A stretch of DNA of 64,000 nucleotides from Utricularia gibba (Eukaryota; Streptophyta; Magnoliopsida; Lamiales; Lentibulariaceae). The notes beneath the pieces are model-generated. The model saw only the letters and a list, made by a program, of their open reading frames with translations, was not told the DNA's origin and made no database searches. Below, in pieces: positions 60,173-64,000 of the stretch (position 1 is the stretch's first letter; each line of letters starts with the position of its first letter). Location of the stretch: positions 2,170,001 through 2,234,000 of the forward strand of contig NEEC01000008.1 in the NCBI GenBank assembly GCA_002189035.1, in the 5' to 3' direction. The position numbers and the translations under genes were made by a program.

Positions 60173-60999
60173 CTCTGTTACTACAGCAAGAAATCCCACA
60201 AACTGCTGGTGATCTTGTAGTTCACGCCGCATATGGCTTTACACACAATTTCGATACCGAAGCTGGGGACCTCTGAAAGCCTGGTTTTACTACACATTGA
60301 TCACCAGGTTAACTCTTTCAGGTATGATAAATTTTCAGTATAGTATAAGTCGTGTAGAATTTAGCTGATCGCAGAAAAAGTATATGTCCTCAACAGACAC
60401 CAGATGGTTGTCTTCTCTGTCAAATAAATTGCAGTTTATTATTCAAATCAGTCATTTCTAACCTTTACTGGATATGTATTACCAAGATTTAGAAGGAACA
60501 TCTGCTGACATGAAATGCCACTTTTGGGTAGATGCATTCATCTTGTATGCAGTAGATACACATTTCCTTACATCCACAATATGCACCATGCAAACAGCAT
60601 CTCTTCTGGTAAGAGCAAGTATCAGTGATTCAGATGCATTTTACAGAGAAGGTGCAATATGCCTGTTGAAAATCTGTGAGTTTGTGTATGATACAACGCA
60701 TACAGTACATCACCCAGCTTGAGTATCAAGACAAGTAGCAACAGAATCCCAACTCGCTGTCAGGACTTTTTTTCCCAAAATCCGTACAAGTCATTCCATA
60801 GAAATGGGCTGAGACCAATATTACCAACATTGGAAGGTGCGTATTGTCATTTTTGCATGTAACAAGATAGCATTTTTAGAACAGAATTAAATGATAAAAT
60901 TCTATGGTTTGTTGTTATTAATGCTGCCTTTGCTCATGAAGCTGGACACTCTTTGAGAGGCACAAGTGTGGCGTTACTACCAACACTTTTGGATCTCCG
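60173..60999. other. Intergenic
   Basis: 3'UTR of the AT-hook gene and promoter/leader of the desaturase gene. The 82-codon frame at 60474 has no protein character. Confidence 0.5.
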
Positions 61000-61722
61000 A
61001 TGGCGCCATCGGAGACGGACGACCAGTGCAGGTATGCGGCGTCGTGGGCCGATCGGGTGTGGTTCTCCGCTGGCTGCGGCACCTTATTGATGTCTTTGAG
61101 CAAGGCAGTGAGGGGACTCGCCGCCACGCCGGAAAATCCACTGGTGTGGGCGAAGGTGGCCATGGTGGCAGTACTTGGATACCTTCTCGCGGATTTGGGT
61201 TCCGGTGTGTACCATTGGGCCGTTGACAACTACGGTAGCGGCGAGACCTTGATTTTTGGTGCCCAAATTGAATCTTTTCGGGCCCATCACCAGCGCCCAA
61301 CGGAGATCACCAAAGTGGAGACCGCCGGGATTCTGTCGATACTTGCGGCGGCCGTCACCGTCGCCCTCTTGCCGGTGAACTTATTCTCCAGCGACCCTGT
61401 GTTGCTTCTTTTCTTTGTATCGTTTGGTGGGTGCGGAATGTTTAGCCTCAAGTTTCACGCATGGGCGCACACCCCGAGAAAACGGCTCCCATGGACGGTT
61501 GCGGCTTTGCAGGACTTCGGCATACTTCTGCCGCCGCGGCGCCACTCTGCACACCACCGCCCGCCGTTCAACAGCAACTACTGCACCGTGTGTGGATTTT
61601 GGGATAAGTTACTGGATAAGTGTAACGTCCTCGCCATGGCGGAGTTGGTAGTCTTCCGGTGCACCGGAGTGCGTCCGCGGTCGTGGTCGGAGCCGATCCA
61701 TGGCTGGACTCCTCAGGAATGA
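61000..61722 (+). CDS. FAD4-type desaturase (TMEM189/Kua family)
   Basis: One exon, 240 residues. Histidine motifs of the FAD4/Kua family are all present: GSGVYHWAVDNYG, FRAHHQRP, KFHAWAHTP and HSAHHRPPFNSNYC, followed by the C-terminal GVRPRSWSEPIHGW. Membrane segments surround them (VAMVAVLGYLLADL; ILSILAAAVTVALLPV; PVLLLFFVSFGG). FAD4 makes the 3-trans double bond of palmitate on plastid phosphatidylglycerol; relatives act on other lipids. Arabidopsis FAD4 is about 320 residues; this one is shorter, mainly because a clear plastid transit peptide is missing at the ATG at 61000. Either it is a FAD4-like paralogue with a different location or an upstream start is hidden by an error. Intronless, GC-rich. 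Confidence 0.88.
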   Translation: MAPSETDDQCRYAASWADRVWFSAGCGTLLMSLSKAVRGLAATPENPLVWAKVAMVAVLGYLLADLGSGVYHWAVDNYGSGETLIFGAQIESFRAHHQRPTEITKVETAGILSILAAAVTVALLPVNLFSSDPVLLLFFVSFGGCGMFSLKFHAWAHTPRKRLPWTVAALQDFGILLPPRRHSAHHRPPFNSNYCTVCGFWDKLLDKCNVLAMAELVVFRCTGVRPRSWSEPIHGWTPQE

Positions 61723-61725
61723 CAG

Positions 61726-61742
61726 CCCCCCCCCCCCCCCCC
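61726..61742. repeat. Poly-C run, 17 bases
   Basis: Seventeen C in a row, four bases after the FAD4-type stop codon. Given the homopolymer problems in this sequence the true length is uncertain. Confidence 0.9.
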
Positions 61743-62248
61743 ATTCATTGAGTACTGAAATCCTGATGCTTCAAAATTCCGATGCATTTAATTAATCACC
61801 ATTATGGTTATTAAATAAAATCACTAATAAACCTTCCACGTTTCCTCACGTGCCTGATTATAGTATTTAGATTAGACGCGTGCCAGTGTCGGTGCGACAT
61901 TAATTATCATTTGAAATAAAAACATTAATTAAAACATATTTCTTATAATTTTTTACTTGAAATTTAACACTATGATATTCAAAAACCAATGAGAAAAACC
62001 TAATTCATATATTGTAATAGAAATTTAGATTGAATATTTTTTGAAATATTCGAAATTCCCAGTACATGAAGTTTCGTGGTGTAATGAACTGGGTCGGGTT
62101 CATGGATCCTGTGTCCATGGAATGTGAAAGAGACAAGAAACTACCGATCCATCTCTTTGTGGGTTCGTTCGGGTTCAGCAGACAATCGGATCCTCCACTT
62201 CTGTAGCAACACTTTGTTTGTTACATATGGGAGATGCTTCAAGCGCAA
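61743..62248. other. AT-rich spacer between convergent genes
   Basis: 3' flanks of the desaturase and VPS22 genes. No gene. Confidence 0.5.
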
Positions 62249-63787
62249 TCATGTTATGGAACTGGAACTCCCAGTCTCGTGTCCGGCATATGAGGAGGAC
62301 ACGCAGGGAAACCAGTATCTTCGTCTCCCATCTCTGTGGCCATCATCGATCATGGCAAGACCCTCCTGAAAACGCCACACAGGCTCATTGTCATTGTTGA
62401 TGCTCTCTGAATATAATGAGAAGATCGTGTTGCTTACATCTAGCAGTGTTTCCAGGGCATCAGTGGCTCGACCGGAGGACCACACGAGCCGCCTCTCGAC
62501 TTCATCCACAGTGACAAACCCTTCACCCTAAGATAAGCAGAAGCATGCCCTTGTTAAGCATGACTCAAGAAGCGAAGAGGAGTGTGCTCAGTATGACAGA
62601 TGGGTGAACCTGTGCTAGCTCCAGAATTTGATTGTGATCTTTGTTCAGTTCTGTGGGAACAGATCTGATGAGCTTCTTCTTGCCCACAGAAATAACCTCG
62701 AAACCATTGCCTAGAACCTGGAACAATCCGTGTGCGAAGCAAAGCCAGTAAGGATCATCGAAAAATACAAAAAATAAAGACACCCTCCATGCCAGAATCT
62801 TTAAAACTAATACTATCACTAAACCAAAAAATTCATCAGTTCAAGGTTAACTAGTGTTACAGCTAGGGAAAAGAACCATGAATCCTCAATGGGGAAGTCA
62901 CAAAAGCTATTGTAAATTACCTTGAGCTTGCTGATGGCACGTAGGCAGTCATCTTGAGATATGGGTTCACGTGAGTTCCTTCTTTTCTGAAGAAGCAATT
63001 TGCACAGCTCTTCCAAACTGATCAAACCTCCATTGTGTGGTCTAGTGGCCAAACAAATGTCGACAATCTGGACCCCTGCCTAGACAGTTTGATCGCTAAG
63101 TTTCTTGACCAAAACAATTTCTCAGTGATAAATCAATTCTAGAACGCCAAAAAGCAATGAGCCCGATTGATCACGAGGTGTACAGACAAACATAGCACAT
63201 AAATGATGATGATGATGCTAAGAAGATAAATCCGGTTTCCCGCATTATTTATTTGGAAGGCATATGATGAGGGCATAGAAATGCAACAGTACCAACCAAG
63301 TTCGTAATAGAAGTCACCAATTCCCAATAACTCAGCCCAGAAGCCTTTATTTGATGCCAAGGGATCTACTCCAACTTTGGCACACATCTCATGAAACTGA
63401 GCCCGGAAAGTAGGGTTCTTGCGGATATCGTTCTGCCCATATGAGAGTTGATAAGAGGATCACTAAAAAAACACTCTCTTGATTCAGCTAACTCCATCAA
63501 ACATTCTGACCAAAAATAAACCATCTAAGTCGTAATAGTAACGATCACCTTGTGTTTGCGGGCGAATTCTTCCAGTTGAGTGCGAAATGTAGCCAACTGT
63601 TCCTTCATTAGATCGGTACGCAGTTTCGCCACACTCTCCCCCACCACCCGAAATTGGTCCTTTAATCAACAACTCAAATCAGCCTAAAATACTATTCACG
63701 ATTCCATAAACGAACATAAAAAAAGAGAAAGCACAACCCTCGCCGCCGCCGCATTCTGCAGACCCCAATCCCCGGCCTTCGCCTCAT
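62249..63787 (-). CDS. VPS22: ESCRT-II subunit VPS22 (SNF8/EAP30) homologue (one frameshift)
   Basis: Seven exons: 63738-63787, 63549-63659, 63297-63432, 62921-63075, 62610-62717, 62438-62527 and 62249-62365; about 255 residues. Landmarks: [115 protein letters not shown] and [11 protein letters not shown], the coiled coil plus two winged-helix domains of the EAP30 family. ESCRT-II sorts ubiquitinated membrane cargo at multivesicular bodies. The first exon is one base short: CCCC at 63763-63766 should be CCCCC, giving [17 protein letters not shown]. It neighbours no other ESCRT gene. The poly-Ala codes in (GCG)n. Confidence 0.93.
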
Positions 63788-64000
63788 TCCCAAAAAAGTC
63801 TCGTCTCCTCAGCTCAAGAGTTCAACCCAACGCTCTTAAACGAAGGATCAAATATCAATCAGATTCAATACCGTAACGCCCAACTAAAATTGCAGGAAAA
63901 CTTCCATACTTTTGTGGAAAGATTCCGGTAACCCGATAGTCGACTCTTCAGAGAAATGCATCAGATTAGATGGAGGAGGGTTGGAGATGATATCATTGAA
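63788..64000. other. VPS22 5'UTR/promoter
   Basis: Upstream flank of the VPS22 gene; no other feature visible before the window ends. Confidence 0.5.

Noticed and set aside
60966-61300. Alternative frames on both strands across the 5' part of the FAD4-type gene
   Set aside because: Arise from its GC-rich codons; only the 61000 frame carries the histidine motifs.

Overview
The window is nuclear DNA of a flowering plant. The evidence is split genes with GT-AG introns (most 70-120 bp), plant-only families (PSII repair factor PSB27, light-dependent protochlorophyllide reductase, two-pore channel TPC1, STRUBBELIG-family receptor, FAR1-related and B-box proteins) and AT-rich spacers. About 22 genes fit in 64 kb, roughly one per 3 kb with very short introns, so the genome is compact. 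A small-genome lineage such as Lentibulariaceae would fit, but that is only an inference from intron size and density.

Layout: 1-4.1 kb, two minus-strand RNA-metabolism genes (PAT1 N-terminal half, cut by the window edge; a CCCH zinc-finger protein). 4.1-7.2 kb, AT-rich spacer. 7.2-11 kb, two secreted glycine-rich proteins, the second with a ~117 bp tandem array. 11.3-13.9 kb (minus), a chloroplast site-2-type metalloprotease (ARASP) and a small proline-rich membrane protein. 15.3-18 kb (plus), a FAR1-related protein without its DNA-binding domain and a single-B-box protein. 18.9-19.9 kb (minus), frataxin. 20.3-21.8 kb, unresolved. 22.4-26 kb (minus), a 16-exon STRUBBELIG-family receptor. 27.8-29.3 kb (plus), mitochondrial lipoyl synthase. 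30-32.3 kb (minus), a small membrane protein and a putative cell wall protein. 34.6-40.6 kb (plus), PSB27, a DUF789 protein and protochlorophyllide reductase. 41.4-42 kb (minus), an RMA-type RING ligase. 43.7-44.9 kb, remains of a DUF1421 (FLOE-like) gene. 45.4-52.2 kb (plus), a 23-exon TPC1 and a RABA1 GTPase. 52.6-56.8 kb (minus), an uncharacterised protein and a long coiled-coil protein. 59-61.7 kb (plus), an AT-hook protein and a FAD4-type desaturase. 62.2-63.8 kb (minus), ESCRT-II subunit VPS22.

There is no operon-like logic. The genes are unrelated housekeeping and regulatory loci in mixed orientation, though several are plastid-directed (ARASP, PSB27, POR, probably the FAD4-type enzyme) or mitochondrial (frataxin, lipoyl synthase).

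A pattern across the window matters to any user. At least six otherwise intact genes (ARASP, frataxin, the cell wall protein, POR, RMA, VPS22) carry single-base frameshifts, nearly all of them one base missing from a G/C/A/T run. This looks like consensus sequence error rather than gene death. The DUF1421 locus is different: it also has an in-frame stop and lacks its 5' half, so it looks truly decayed. I found no clear new system. The most interesting biology is a TPC1 with substituted luminal calcium-sensing residues, a FAR1-related protein reduced to its transposase-derived core and SWIM finger, the histidine-rich glycine repeat array, and a GC-AG intron in POR.
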